From Planctomycetales bacterium (GTDB taxonomy: Bacteria; Planctomycetota; Planctomycetia; Planctomycetales; Planctomycetaceae), in contig JANQPT010000017.1 of NCBI GenBank assembly GCA_028285345.1, forward strand, positions 186,001 through 250,000: a stretch of 64,000 nt of DNA, in the 5' to 3' direction. The notes under the pieces were generated by a model that saw only the letters and a list, made by a program, of their open reading frames with translations, had not been told where the DNA came from and did not search any database. This document shows positions 45,993 to 53,710 of the stretch, one piece after another; position 1 is the first letter of the stretch, and every line of letters starts with the position of its first letter. A program made the translations under genes and the position numbers.

Positions 45993-47828
45993 ATGCGAGC
46001 TCAAGCAGTCGTCGCGTTGATTGCGTTTGTGGTCACTCCGCAATGGTTGGCCGCCGGCACTTCGAACAGCCTGATGGACATCTCCGCCGATGGGACATTG
46101 CTGGCGTGTGCCAACCGCGATAACGGCACGGTAAGCCTCGTCGATTTACCCTCGCACAAAGTGGTCGGCGAGATTCCCGTCGGTCACAAACCGGAGGGGG
46201 TCAGTTTCATTGGCGACACGCATCAATTGGCGGCGACCGTTTACGCCGATGACCAGATCGTGTTCATCGACGGCGACGCTCGCCGGGAAACGGGCAGGAT
46301 CGATGTCTTCGACGAGCCGTACGGCATCGTCTCCAGTCCCGATGGAACCCGCTTATACGTCACGCTGGAGTACCCCGGCGAAGTGTTGGAGATCGATGCT
46401 CAGAGTCGAAGCGTCCTGCGCAAGCTACCGGTCGGAAAATTCGTCCGCGGAGTCGCCTATTCCGATCGCGATCGGCGGTTGTACGTGACAGAATATCACA
46501 CGGGAGTCGTCAAAGCGGTCGACGTGGAGAACGGCAAAGTCGTCGATCAGTGGCGGGGGTCGCGCAGCGACAATCTCGCGCGGCATGTCGCCTCGCACCC
46601 GGCGCGGCCGAAGGTTTATCTACCCCACATTCGGTCGAAGGTGACCGTGGCGCATGGGGCGGGCTCGATCTTTCCTTACGTTTCAGTGATCGATTCCGAA
46701 CCGGGCGAGGGACGGCGGCGAAAGCCGATCGCTCTGGACGCGTTTCGGGGAACGTTTGTCGTCGCCAATCCTTGGGAGCTCGCCGTCTCGCCTGATGCGC
46801 GACGCTTATATGTGGTCTTCGCCGGAACCGACGACATGTATGTCTGCGACGTCGTCGATGACGACTACCGCGAGCTCAAATACGTCAAAGTCAATAATCT
46901 CGGCAAAAACCCCCGCGCCGTCCGGGTCGCTCCCGACAACGAAACGTTCTACGTTTACAACACACTCGATTTTGAGGTCGTCGCCTACGACACGGAGTCG
47001 CTCAAACCGACCGCCAAAATCGGGGTCTGTCAAAACCCCCTCAGCGACGAAATCTGGCGGGGCAAGGTGCTGTTTTATTCCGCCCTGCAGCCGATGGTCA
47101 GCCGCCGTTGGATTTCCTGCGCCAGTTGTCACCCCGACGGGCACAGCGACGGCCGGACGTGGCACAATCCGGAAGGGCTACGCGATACCACAGCCCTGTT
47201 CGGCATGGCCTGGACGCATCCCATTCATTGGTCGGCGGACCGCGATGAAGTCCAGGACTTCGAACACACGATCCGCAGTCAGTTGATGCAAGGCCGCGGA
47301 TTGATTGACGGCGACGTCCACCCCTCGCTGGAAAAACCGAACCGGGGCTTGTCGCGCGATCTCGACGCCCTCGCCGCTTATTCCAACACTCACAAATTCA
47401 CACTCAGCCCGCATGCCAAACAAGGCCTGAGTGAATCGGCGCAGCGCGGCCGGAAGGTTTTCTTCTCAGAAAAAACAAAATGCGCGCAGTGTCACAGCGG
47501 CCCGTTCTACACCGATTCGCGATTGCAGCAACCGTTTCTGCTGCACGACGTCGGGACGGGCGATGACGACCCGTCGGAGAAAATGGGACCCAAATACGAT
47601 ACGCCCACCTTGTTGGGAATCTATCGAACGGCACCCTATTTGCACCACGGCAAGGCGGCGACGCTCAAGGAGGTCTTGACGACGCACAACGAGGACGACC
47701 GCCACGGCCGCACAAGCCATCTGTCTGAGGGCGAAATCGACGATCTGATCGAGTTTCTCAAATGTCTACCTTATGAAGACCCCGAAATTGAAGCCAAAAA
47801 GTCGGGGTTGAAGGCGGTCTTGAATTGA
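45993..47828 (+). CDS. Beta-propeller protein with C-terminal di-heme cytochrome c peroxidase-like domain
   Basis: A 611-residue exported protein with a signal sequence (AVVALIAFVVTPQWLAAG). The first ~360 residues are a YncE/YVTN-type beta-propeller (repeats such as SADGTLLACANRDNGTVSLVDLPSHKVVGEIPV-like units). The rest is related to di-heme cytochrome c peroxidase/MauG proteins, with two CxxCH sites (CASCHPDGH and CAQCHSG) and the late KYDTPTLLGIYRTAPYLHHG motif typical of that family. ATG 45993 has AGGGAA upstream. The domain pair suggests a periplasmic redox enzyme; substrate unknown. Confidence 0.87.
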   Translation: MRAQAVVALIAFVVTPQWLAAGTSNSLMDISADGTLLACANRDNGTVSLVDLPSHKVVGEIPVGHKPEGVSFIGDTHQLAATVYADDQIVFIDGDARRETGRIDVFDEPYGIVSSPDGTRLYVTLEYPGEVLEIDAQSRSVLRKLPVGKFVRGVAYSDRDRRLYVTEYHTGVVKAVDVENGKVVDQWRGSRSDNLARHVASHPARPKVYLPHIRSKVTVAHGAGSIFPYVSVIDSEPGEGRRRKPIALDAFRGTFVVANPWELAVSPDARRLYVVFAGTDDMYVCDVVDDDYRELKYVKVNNLGKNPRAVRVAPDNETFYVYNTLDFEVVAYDTESLKPTAKIGVCQNPLSDEIWRGKVLFYSALQPMVSRRWISCASCHPDGHSDGRTWHNPEGLRDTTALFGMAWTHPIHWSADRDEVQDFEHTIRSQLMQGRGLIDGDVHPSLEKPNRGLSRDLDALAAYSNTHKFTLSPHAKQGLSESAQRGRKVFFSEKTKCAQCHSGPFYTDSRLQQPFLLHDVGTGDDDPSEKMGPKYDTPTLLGIYRTAPYLHHGKAATLKEVLTTHNEDDRHGRTSHLSEGEIDDLIEFLKCLPYEDPEIEAKKSGLKAVLN

Positions 47829-48095
47829 CCGGTCCGCTGTGTGATCCAATTCACAGACGATGCCAGGCGTGTTGTTGAAGATGATCGTTGTGCGGAGAAG
47901 ACCCGTTCAGGCAAAGTTGCCATCTCCGTCCATAATTTTGTCAGAATTGCAATCTGACTCCAAACAGCTAGAATTTGCTCAGCGTATTTTGCACTGCACG
48001 ATCCAAGTTTCAGACTTGTTTTTCTTCGTTAGCTGCGAGTCGAAATTGCTTCGGCACGCATACCCCCACCACCGAGAGAAGGAGACGTTGTCACT

Positions 48096-48659
48096 ATGTT
48101 GAAAGCGATTGTCCCCAGCTGCGCACTGGTCCTCGTCGGCGCCTTGGCCTTAACGGCTGCTGAGAAATCCCCAAAGCTGGAGTCCGGGCTGAAGCCGGGC
48201 GAGCGCGTTCCTGCGTTTAATGTCCGCGACATCACCGGCCCCGAAAAGGGTGAAACCTTGTGCTACCGCTGCCGCTTTGGAGGCAAACCGGTCGTCAATA
48301 TCTTCGCCCGCGAGATCACGCCGGAATTGACCTCGCTGATCAAAAACGTCGACAAACAAGTCGCCAAAAACAAAGATCAGAAGATGGAAGCGTTCGTCGT
48401 CTTTCTGACCGACGAACCCGATAAGGCCGAGAAAAAGCTTGAGAAACTGGCCGAGAAACACAAGGTCAAGATTCCGCTCACATTGATCGACAATCTCGCC
48501 GGCCCTGAGAACTACAAGATCGCCAAGGACGCCGACATCACCGTGATGATGTGGGTCGACGGCAAAGTTAAAGTCAACCACGCCTTCTCCAAAGGCAAGC
48601 TCAAGAAAGAGACCGTCAAGAAAGTCTCCGCCGATACCAAGAAGATTTTGGAAGACTAA
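48096..48659 (+). CDS. Exported thioredoxin-like protein with CYRC motif
   Basis: A 187-residue protein with an N-terminal signal (AIVPSCALVLVGALALTAA). The mature part looks like a thioredoxin-fold domain of the AhpC/TSA-like kind: KPGERVPAFNVRDITGPEKG leads to a CxxC motif CYRC (Cys56, Cys59), then KPVVNIFAREIT, EAFVVFLTD and KIPLTLIDN strands. The usual cis-Pro position is plausible at IPLTL. It would act as a thiol oxidoreductase or peroxidase-like protein outside the cytoplasm. A strong terminator follows directly, so it is monocistronic. The gene 200 bases downstream is a paralogue in which the second cysteine codon is TGA. AAGGAG precedes the ATG. Confidence 0.85.
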   Translation: MLKAIVPSCALVLVGALALTAAEKSPKLESGLKPGERVPAFNVRDITGPEKGETLCYRCRFGGKPVVNIFAREITPELTSLIKNVDKQVAKNKDQKMEAFVVFLTDEPDKAEKKLEKLAEKHKVKIPLTLIDNLAGPENYKIAKDADITVMMWVDGKVKVNHAFSKGKLKKETVKKVSADTKKILED

Positions 48660-48691
48660 AACGTCTGCCACGGCAACATCGAGAGTTTTCC

Positions 48692-48734
48692 CAACAGGCC
48701 GCGCACCGCAGGGTGCGCGGCCTGTTGCGTTTTT
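48692..48734 (+). terminator. Intrinsic terminator after the CYRC thioredoxin-like gene
   Basis: A perfect 16-base stem (48692-48707 against 48712-48727, CAACAGGCCGCGCACC) with loop GCAG is followed by CGTTTTTAT. One of the clearest terminators in the window. It separates the two thioredoxin-like paralogues. Confidence 0.92.
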
Positions 48735-48858
48735 ATATTTCGGAGGTTTTTCCACCGGCGGGTCATCAGAAATCTGGCAAAAGCAAGGGCTCGAATAGTA
48801 CAATCGGAGCCGTGATTTGCAGACGGTTTTCTTTCTCTCTTCGAAACAGGAGGCACAC

Positions 48859-49605
48859 ATGAGATCGATGAAGTGGCGCGCCGGGCCGCTGAGCGGACTG
48901 GTGCTGCTGGGCTTGATGACGGTCATCGGCTGCGGATCGGGTGACGACAACAAGTCCGATGCCAAGTCCGATACCAAGCTCAGTTCCGACACAACGACGG
49001 CCAAACAGACCCCGGCCAAGGAAACGGCGGCCCAACCAGACCCGGCGACCAAACAGCCGGTCCAACCTGAAGCGGACAAGACCGCGTCACCGGAAACGAA
49101 AGAACCGGTCGCCGTCGCCCTGTTGTCCGGCTTGCAGCCGGGCGATCCCGCCAAAGCCTTTAACGTGCATGATGTCACCGGCCCCGCAGCCGGCACATCA
49201 CTCTGCTATCGGTGACGGTACTCATCTCGTCCGGTGATCAACGTGTTTGCCCGCACGTTCACCGACGATTTGGCCAGTTTGGTCAAGCAGATCGATGAAA
49301 CCGTCACGGCGCATCAAGACCAGAAGCTTTCCGCATTCGTGGTCTTTCTCACAGACGACTCCGACGCGACGGAGCCGCAAATCAAACAGCTGGCGGACTC
49401 GTCCGGAATCGGTCAAACGCCATTGACCATGTTCGAGTCCATCTCCGGCCCGCCCGCTTACAAAATCGCCCAAGATGCCGACGTCACCGTCATGCTCTGG
49501 CGCAACAAGAGGGTTCGGAACAACTTTGCGTTTCGCGAAGGAGAACTGAACGCGGATCACATCAAGGAAATCGTGGCCCAAGCGAAATCGTTGGCCACGG
49601 AGTAA
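48859..49605 (+). CDS. Candidate selenoprotein: thioredoxin-like lipoprotein with CYRU motif (in-frame TGA read as selenocysteine)
   Basis: Read through one TGA, this is a 248-residue lipoprotein: signal peptide with lipobox VIGC (Cys25), a Lys/Thr/Pro-rich linker (about 28-85), then a thioredoxin-like domain close to the protein at 48096. The paralogues align without gaps around the motif: LCYRCRFGGKPVVNIFAR there, LCYR-TGA-RYSSRPVINVFAR here, so TGA (residue 119) stands exactly where the second active-site Cys should be. The 130 residues after it keep the family sequence (AFVVFLTD, PLTMFESISGP, YKIAQDADVTVMLW) with no other stop or shift. AGGAGG stands six bases before ATG 48859. A fresh nonsense mutation or base error is the alternative. 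Confidence 0.8.
49213..49215 (+). other. In-frame TGA, predicted selenocysteine codon
   Basis: The codon after CTC TGC TAT CGG is TGA, then CGG TAC. In the neighbouring paralogue the same place reads TGC TAC CGC TGC CGC, where TGC codes for the second Cys of CYRC. Replacement of a redox Cys by Sec at a TGA codon is the classic mark of selenoproteins. Confidence 0.75.
49215..49244 (+). promoter_or_regulatory. Possible bacterial SECIS-like stem-loop
   Basis: Starting at the A of TGA, ACG (49215-49217) can pair with CGT (49242-49244), then T19-A40, an internal loop, and an upper stem TCATC/GGTGA (49222-49226 with 49233-49237, one G-T pair) closing the loop TCGTCC. The place is right for a bacterial SECIS, but the loop G lies only 13 bases after the TGA and third in the loop, nearer than usual. 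Weak support. Confidence 0.25.
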
Positions 49606-49634
49606 ATTGCGTTTTACAAGACAAACATGAGAAG

Positions 49635-49673
49635 CGCCGCCGGGCATTCAATTGGCCGGCGGCGTTCTTTTTT
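49635..49673 (+). terminator. Intrinsic terminator after the candidate selenoprotein gene
   Basis: CGCCGCCGG (49635-49643) pairs with CCGGCGGCG (49656-49664), followed by TTCTTTTTTT. It lies 30 bases after the TAA at 49605, i.e. after the read-through stop and not after the TGA, which supports 49605 as the real gene end. Confidence 0.88.
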
Positions 49674-49712
49674 TGGACGAGACCGTTCGAGCCCCCGGTC
49701 AACAAGGTGTGC

Positions 49713-49838
49713 CACTGGCTCCGCCAGTGCGCTTCGATACAATGGGTTGGTTGACGTGTCCGCTCTGCAAAGAAATAGCATGCGAAAACTTGCGCACTAC
49801 TTTAAGACACAGGCAAAGCCAGTGGCAAACGTTGCCAC
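49713..49838. repeat. Two short palindromes
   Basis: CACTGGC/GCCAGTG (49713-49719, 49723-49729) and GTGGCAA/TTGCCAC (49822-49828, 49832-49838) are perfect small hairpins without T-runs. The first looks like the core of a dispersed extragenic repeat. No gene is evident here. Confidence 0.5.
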
Positions 49839-49870
49839 CGCTCTGACCCATTGCCACCAAGCCGACTGAC

Positions 49871-50335
49871 ATGATTCTAAAACGTGGCATCACCGGTTTT
49901 CTTGATCGTCACCACAGCGAGGCGATGCCAGAATTCACTTTCGTCGACTTCAAAGGTGTCGTCTATGCTGTCGCGGCACCGCTTCACCTCAACGTCACAA
50001 ACGTGACGGAACGGGGCATAACTCCGAATTTTCACTTTGCGAATCTCGCCGGCAGGGAGATTTCGGTGTCGATCCTGGGCCACTCGATTTTTCCGATCTG
50101 TGCATTTGCGGAACCGGCACCAGCATCACTCCAAGACATTCGATTCGTCGACTGTCCCGACATCGCGCGGAGCATCACCGACATGTTTCCCTATGTCGCC
50201 ACGCCGACGGCTGAAGAACTCAATCGTAAACAGACAGATTCCGACCTACGTGTTCTGGGCGCCGCAGAACGAGACCAAATACAATACTGGAAACCGCAAA
50301 CGGTCGGCGAACTTGCATTCAATTGGTGGGATTGA
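49871..50335 (+). CDS. Hypothetical protein
   Basis: A 154-residue protein, not recognised. From residue 19 it reads MPEFTFVDFKGVVYAVAAPLHLNVTNVTERG and ends ELAFNWWD; it looks like a small soluble alpha/beta protein with no signal peptide or membrane helix. No good ribosome-binding site precedes ATG 49871; an ATG at 49925 has GAGG very close upstream and may be the true start. The next gene starts about 80 bases downstream on the same strand. Composition is a little more AT-rich than its surroundings. Confidence 0.55.
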   Translation: MILKRGITGFLDRHHSEAMPEFTFVDFKGVVYAVAAPLHLNVTNVTERGITPNFHFANLAGREISVSILGHSIFPICAFAEPAPASLQDIRFVDCPDIARSITDMFPYVATPTAEELNRKQTDSDLRVLGAAERDQIQYWKPQTVGELAFNWWD

Positions 50336-50412
50336 AATGACCCAGCAGCGCGGCACACGTTTCAGTCATTGAACCATTGGCATTCGGATGTATCGACTTT
50401 ACGGAGGCAGAA

Positions 50413-51048
50413 ATGCGTTCACGAATTAGCCCGCGTTTTCTGACAGTCGTTATCGTTTCGTCGATTGCCGTGGTATGCCTGTCGGATGACGACGCCCCAC
50501 GCCCAAACAAATGGAGCCCTCGCGCAATTTCGGTTGCTGCAAGAACTGATGCGGAAGTCATTGGTACAAGGCAATTCAACAGAAAGGCCTTTGAAATCGT
50601 GCGTAGTAACCGGTTTTTTACGGATGAGCAATTCGCTGCATTGTCGCCGCTCGTTGCGCAGCAAGTCTTGGAGGATTCCCGAACTGGAAGTATCTATATC
50701 GCGTCGAAAGACAAACCAAACAATGTCTACGTCGATATTGCGCTGACATATTTTGTGCAATTGGAGAATCCCTTGATGGCGGAACTTCTTGACCTGTCCG
50801 GAAAGCCAATCACGTTTTCTGCCGCTGGGGAGACACAGCAGGCGTGGGCCGTCTGGGAATTCGCACACAGAGCAAGAATTGTCCAACTGCCGCTTGGTGT
50901 ACCGTGTGAAGCCTGCCCGCTGGTTGATCGTGACAAACTCGAACAGGTTGGGAATACGCTGCACCTGTTTCAAAACGTCGGCAAACAACGGCGGACGTTT
51001 GCACGAATTCCGCTTTATCCATTCAGCAAGAAGCACGATGCGAATTGA
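50413..51048 (+). CDS. Hypothetical exported protein
   Basis: A 211-residue protein, not recognised. The N-terminus (MRSRISPRFLTVVIVSSIAVVCLS) is a signal peptide or anchor. The rest has a mixed alpha/beta look with a CEAC motif near residue 165 and no low complexity. ATG 50413 has GGAGG five bases upstream, a strong site, so the gene is probably real; the frame is open to 50377. It runs on the same strand as the hypothetical gene before it and faces the SDR genes convergently. Codon use is less GC-rich than in neighbouring genes. Confidence 0.65.
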   Translation: MRSRISPRFLTVVIVSSIAVVCLSDDDAPRPNKWSPRAISVAARTDAEVIGTRQFNRKAFEIVRSNRFFTDEQFAALSPLVAQQVLEDSRTGSIYIASKDKPNNVYVDIALTYFVQLENPLMAELLDLSGKPITFSAAGETQQAWAVWEFAHRARIVQLPLGVPCEACPLVDRDKLEQVGNTLHLFQNVGKQRRTFARIPLYPFSKKHDAN

Positions 51049-51137
51049 TCGCAATCTGGCCGCAGAATCGAAGCGTCATGACATCGTGGAGGTTACCGTC
51101 CTGCTGTATTCGGAATTCCATAGTCAACCGGTCACCA

Positions 51138-52022
51138 TCACCCCTTCTTAGGCTTCATCATCGCCTGCAATTGATCCCACTGCTCACCGGTCACCATCTC
51201 CAGCCCGTTAAACTGCCCCGCGCCGCGGAGCCATTCGCCGCCGTCGATCGTGATGCAGTCGCCGTTAATGTAGGCGCTGTAATCGGACATCAAGTACGCC
51301 GCCAGATTCGCCAATTCCTGGTGTTCGCCGACCCGGCCGGCGGGGACTCGGTTGGCTGGATCGAACAGCTCTTTCAGCGCATCGGGCATCAGCCGTGACC
51401 AGGCGCCCTTGGTCGGAAAGGGTCCGGGCGCAATGGCGTTGAGGCGGATGCCGTATTTGCCCCATTCCGAGGCCAAGGATCGCGTGAGCATCAGCACGCC
51501 CGCTTTAGCGACCGCCGAAGGGACGACGTACCCCGAACCGGTCCACGCATAGGTGGTGACGATGTTCAGAAACGTGCCGCTGCGACCGGCATCGATCCAA
51601 CGCTTGCCGAGCGCGAGAGTGCAATTGGATGTGCCTCGCAGCACGATATCGACGACCGTGTTGAACGCGTTGTAGGAGAGGCGTTCGGTGGGACAAATGA
51701 AGTTGCCGGCGGCGTTGTTGATCAACCCGTCAACCGCGCCAAAGCGTTCGATCGCTCCGTCGATGAGCGCTTCGACCTGCTCCGGTTCACGTACGTCGCA
51801 CGAATCGCCCCAGACCTCGTTTCCGGTTTCTTTGGCCATCTCGGCGGCGGTCTCGGCGATCACGTCCGCCCGCCGCCCGCCGATCACCAGGTTGGCCCCC
51901 AACTGTGACAGGTACTGCCCCATCGAGCGGCCCAAGCCGGTGCCGCCGCCGGTGACGATGATCGTCTTGCCGTCAAACGTTCCGTCTTTCAACATCGAAT
52001 CCGTACATGGTGGAATGCTCAT
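51138..52022 (-). CDS. SDR-family oxidoreductase (2,4-dienoyl-CoA-reductase-like)
   Basis: A 294-residue short-chain dehydrogenase. Seen: the cofactor loop TGGGTGLGRSMG, NNAAGNFI, and the late IAPGPFPTKGAW block. In the usual YxxxK place it has SAVAK (in VVPSAVAKAGVLML), with Ser instead of Tyr. That change, with the Asn-Ala-Ala-Gly-Asn stretch and PGPFPTKGA, is typical of 2,4-dienoyl-CoA reductases, which reduce unsaturated fatty acyl-CoA with NADPH. ATG 52022 has GAGGG eight bases upstream. It follows another SDR gene after 74 bases on the same strand. Confidence 0.88.
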   Translation of the reverse strand: MSIPPCTDSMLKDGTFDGKTIIVTGGGTGLGRSMGQYLSQLGANLVIGGRRADVIAETAAEMAKETGNEVWGDSCDVREPEQVEALIDGAIERFGAVDGLINNAAGNFICPTERLSYNAFNTVVDIVLRGTSNCTLALGKRWIDAGRSGTFLNIVTTYAWTGSGYVVPSAVAKAGVLMLTRSLASEWGKYGIRLNAIAPGPFPTKGAWSRLMPDALKELFDPANRVPAGRVGEHQELANLAAYLMSDYSAYINGDCITIDGGEWLRGAGQFNGLEMVTGEQWDQLQAMMKPKKG

Positions 52023-52096
52023 CAATCTGCCCTCATATCAAGTAACGGCGTCAACCCACATCCCCGACTCTGCCGGGGAGTTCCCAATCCAATCAC

Positions 52097-52870
52097 TCAA
52101 ATCGTATGCCCGCCGTCGACGGTCAGCACCGCACCAGTGCAAAAACTGGACGCCGACGACGCCAAATAAACCGTCATGCCCACCAGTTCCTCCGGCTGGG
52201 CGATCCGGTGTAGCGGAATTTTCGAAACCGCCCGGTTGAGAATCTTCTCGTTCGACCAGAGCGCCTGGCTGAACTGCGTTTTGATCAAGCCGGGGCAGAG
52301 GGCGTTAACACGAATCCCCTGCTCGCCCCATTCGGCCGCCATCACCTTGGTGAGGCTGATCAACGAGGCCTTGCTCATGCTATACAAGCCGAGCATCGGC
52401 TCGGGGTGCAATCCTCCGATACTGCTGACGTTGATGATTGACCCGCCGCCCCGCTCGACCATGTGCGGATGCACATGCTTCGCCAGATTCAGCGGGCCTT
52501 TGACGTTGACCTCCATGATTTTGTCAAACGCCGCGTCATCATTGTCGATCAGCGGACCGAACACCGGGTTCGTGGCGGCGTTGTTAACCAGAATATCGAT
52601 GCCCCCAAAGGTCTCCACCGCCGTTTCGACCAAACGCTGCAGGTCGTCCGCCTTGCCCATGTGCGCCGCGATTCCCGCGGCATTGCCGCCCGCGGCGCGA
52701 ATGGTCTCGACTGCGGCATCAATCCCTTCCTGCTTGCGGCCGCACAGTACGACGTTCGCGCCGAATTCAGACAACCCGCTCGCCATCGCTAAACCGATTC
52801 CGCGACTCGAACCGGTCACCACCGCAACCTTATCTTTCAAATCAAACAACCCGGACGGCCGGTCGGACAT
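52097..52870 (-). CDS. SDR-family oxidoreductase (FabG-like)
   Basis: A 257-residue classical short-chain dehydrogenase: TGSSRGIG cofactor loop, NNAATNP, INVSSIGG with the catalytic Ser, YSMSKASLISLTK with Tyr and Lys, and CPGLIKTQFS. The C-terminal TGAVLTVDGGHTI is the standard family ending. It belongs to the FabG / acyl-CoA-dehydrogenase-like SDR group; the substrate is not readable. It sits between a HAD phosphatase gene (52 bases upstream) and the dienoyl-CoA-reductase-like gene, so these three may be an operon, perhaps in fatty-acid breakdown. Confidence 0.9.
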   Translation of the reverse strand: MSDRPSGLFDLKDKVAVVTGSSRGIGLAMASGLSEFGANVVLCGRKQEGIDAAVETIRAAGGNAAGIAAHMGKADDLQRLVETAVETFGGIDILVNNAATNPVFGPLIDNDDAAFDKIMEVNVKGPLNLAKHVHPHMVERGGGSIINVSSIGGLHPEPMLGLYSMSKASLISLTKVMAAEWGEQGIRVNALCPGLIKTQFSQALWSNEKILNRAVSKIPLHRIAQPEELVGMTVYLASSASSFCTGAVLTVDGGHTI

Positions 52871-52922
52871 GATGTTCTACCTCGACAACTAGAGAAATAT
52901 TGAGAGTATTATTTTGAATCGG

Positions 52923-53612
52923 CTAGCGATTCAGAGTTTGACGGTGTTTCCGCGAAACCTCGCCAATGATCTGCGGCGTAATCTCGGACAATGAGTGCAC
53001 GGTGAGTTCGGCGGCCGACAGTTCCTCGGCGGTGTGGCCGGGGCTGACCAGCGCGATACACGCCATTCCGGCCGCATGCGCCGCGGCAATCCCCGCCTCC
53101 GCATCTTCGATCACGACGCAATGTGCCGGGTCCGTGCGGAGCTTCTGGGCCGCTTTGAGAAAGACTTCAGGATGTGGTTTCCCCTGGCTGACGTCGGCAG
53201 CGGTGATCACCGCGCGAAAATGTTCCCGTTTGTCCAAGGAATCAATCACCAAATTCACATTCTCCGGCGGTCCGGAGGAACCGACAGCCAGCGGAACGCC
53301 TTCCGCGGCAAGCGCCTCGATCAACTCATGCGCCCCCTCCATCGCTTGAAAGTCTTCACTGAGGATTGCCCGAAAATGTGATTCCTTGGCGTCGTCGATT
53401 TCCGCCACCCGCTCCGGCGTCGGCTGGTCCAACATTCCGCACTCAACGACGACCTCGCGGCTGACGCGACCGAATGTTGTCAGGAATTGCTCTCGAGTGA
53501 ATTCAAAACCGCGTTCAGCGGCAAGCCGCAGCCAACTTTGGAAGTGCGCCTCATAGGAATCGACGAGCACGCCGTCCATGTCGAAGATTACAGCAATCTT
53601 GTCGTCGCTCAT
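52923..53612 (-). CDS. HAD-superfamily phosphatase (subfamily IA)
   Basis: A 229-residue HAD hydrolase of the phosphoglucomutase/phosphoglycolate-phosphatase-like type. Seen: motif I AVIFDMDGVLVDSYEAHF with the nucleophile Asp, a four-helix cap, motif II Ser in PLAVGSSGPPENV, motif III Lys in QGKPHPEVFLKAA and motif IV VVIEDAEAGIAAAHAAGM. ATG 53612 puts motif I near the N-terminus; the frame is open to 53693. Substrate is unknown; beta-phosphoglucomutase-like enzymes share these motifs. Confidence 0.9.
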   Translation of the reverse strand: MSDDKIAVIFDMDGVLVDSYEAHFQSWLRLAAERGFEFTREQFLTTFGRVSREVVVECGMLDQPTPERVAEIDDAKESHFRAILSEDFQAMEGAHELIEALAAEGVPLAVGSSGPPENVNLVIDSLDKREHFRAVITAADVSQGKPHPEVFLKAAQKLRTDPAHCVVIEDAEAGIAAAHAAGMACIALVSPGHTAEELSAAELTVHSLSEITPQIIGEVSRKHRQTLNR

Positions 53613-53710
53613 CCGCTTTGGGCAATCCTTTGGAATTCTGAAAGTTGTGGTGGCGGGCCGAAATGATACGGAGTTTTCGTGGGCTTGGATCACAGACAGT
53701 CTCGGGCGGC

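Noticed and set aside
49213..49215. Ordinary nonsense mutation making a pseudogene of the second thioredoxin-like gene
   Set aside because: Possible but less likely: the stop falls exactly on a redox cysteine, is TGA and not TAA/TAG, and the rest of the frame has no further stop, shift or loss of conserved residues; the terminator lies after 49605. Kept as the main alternative.
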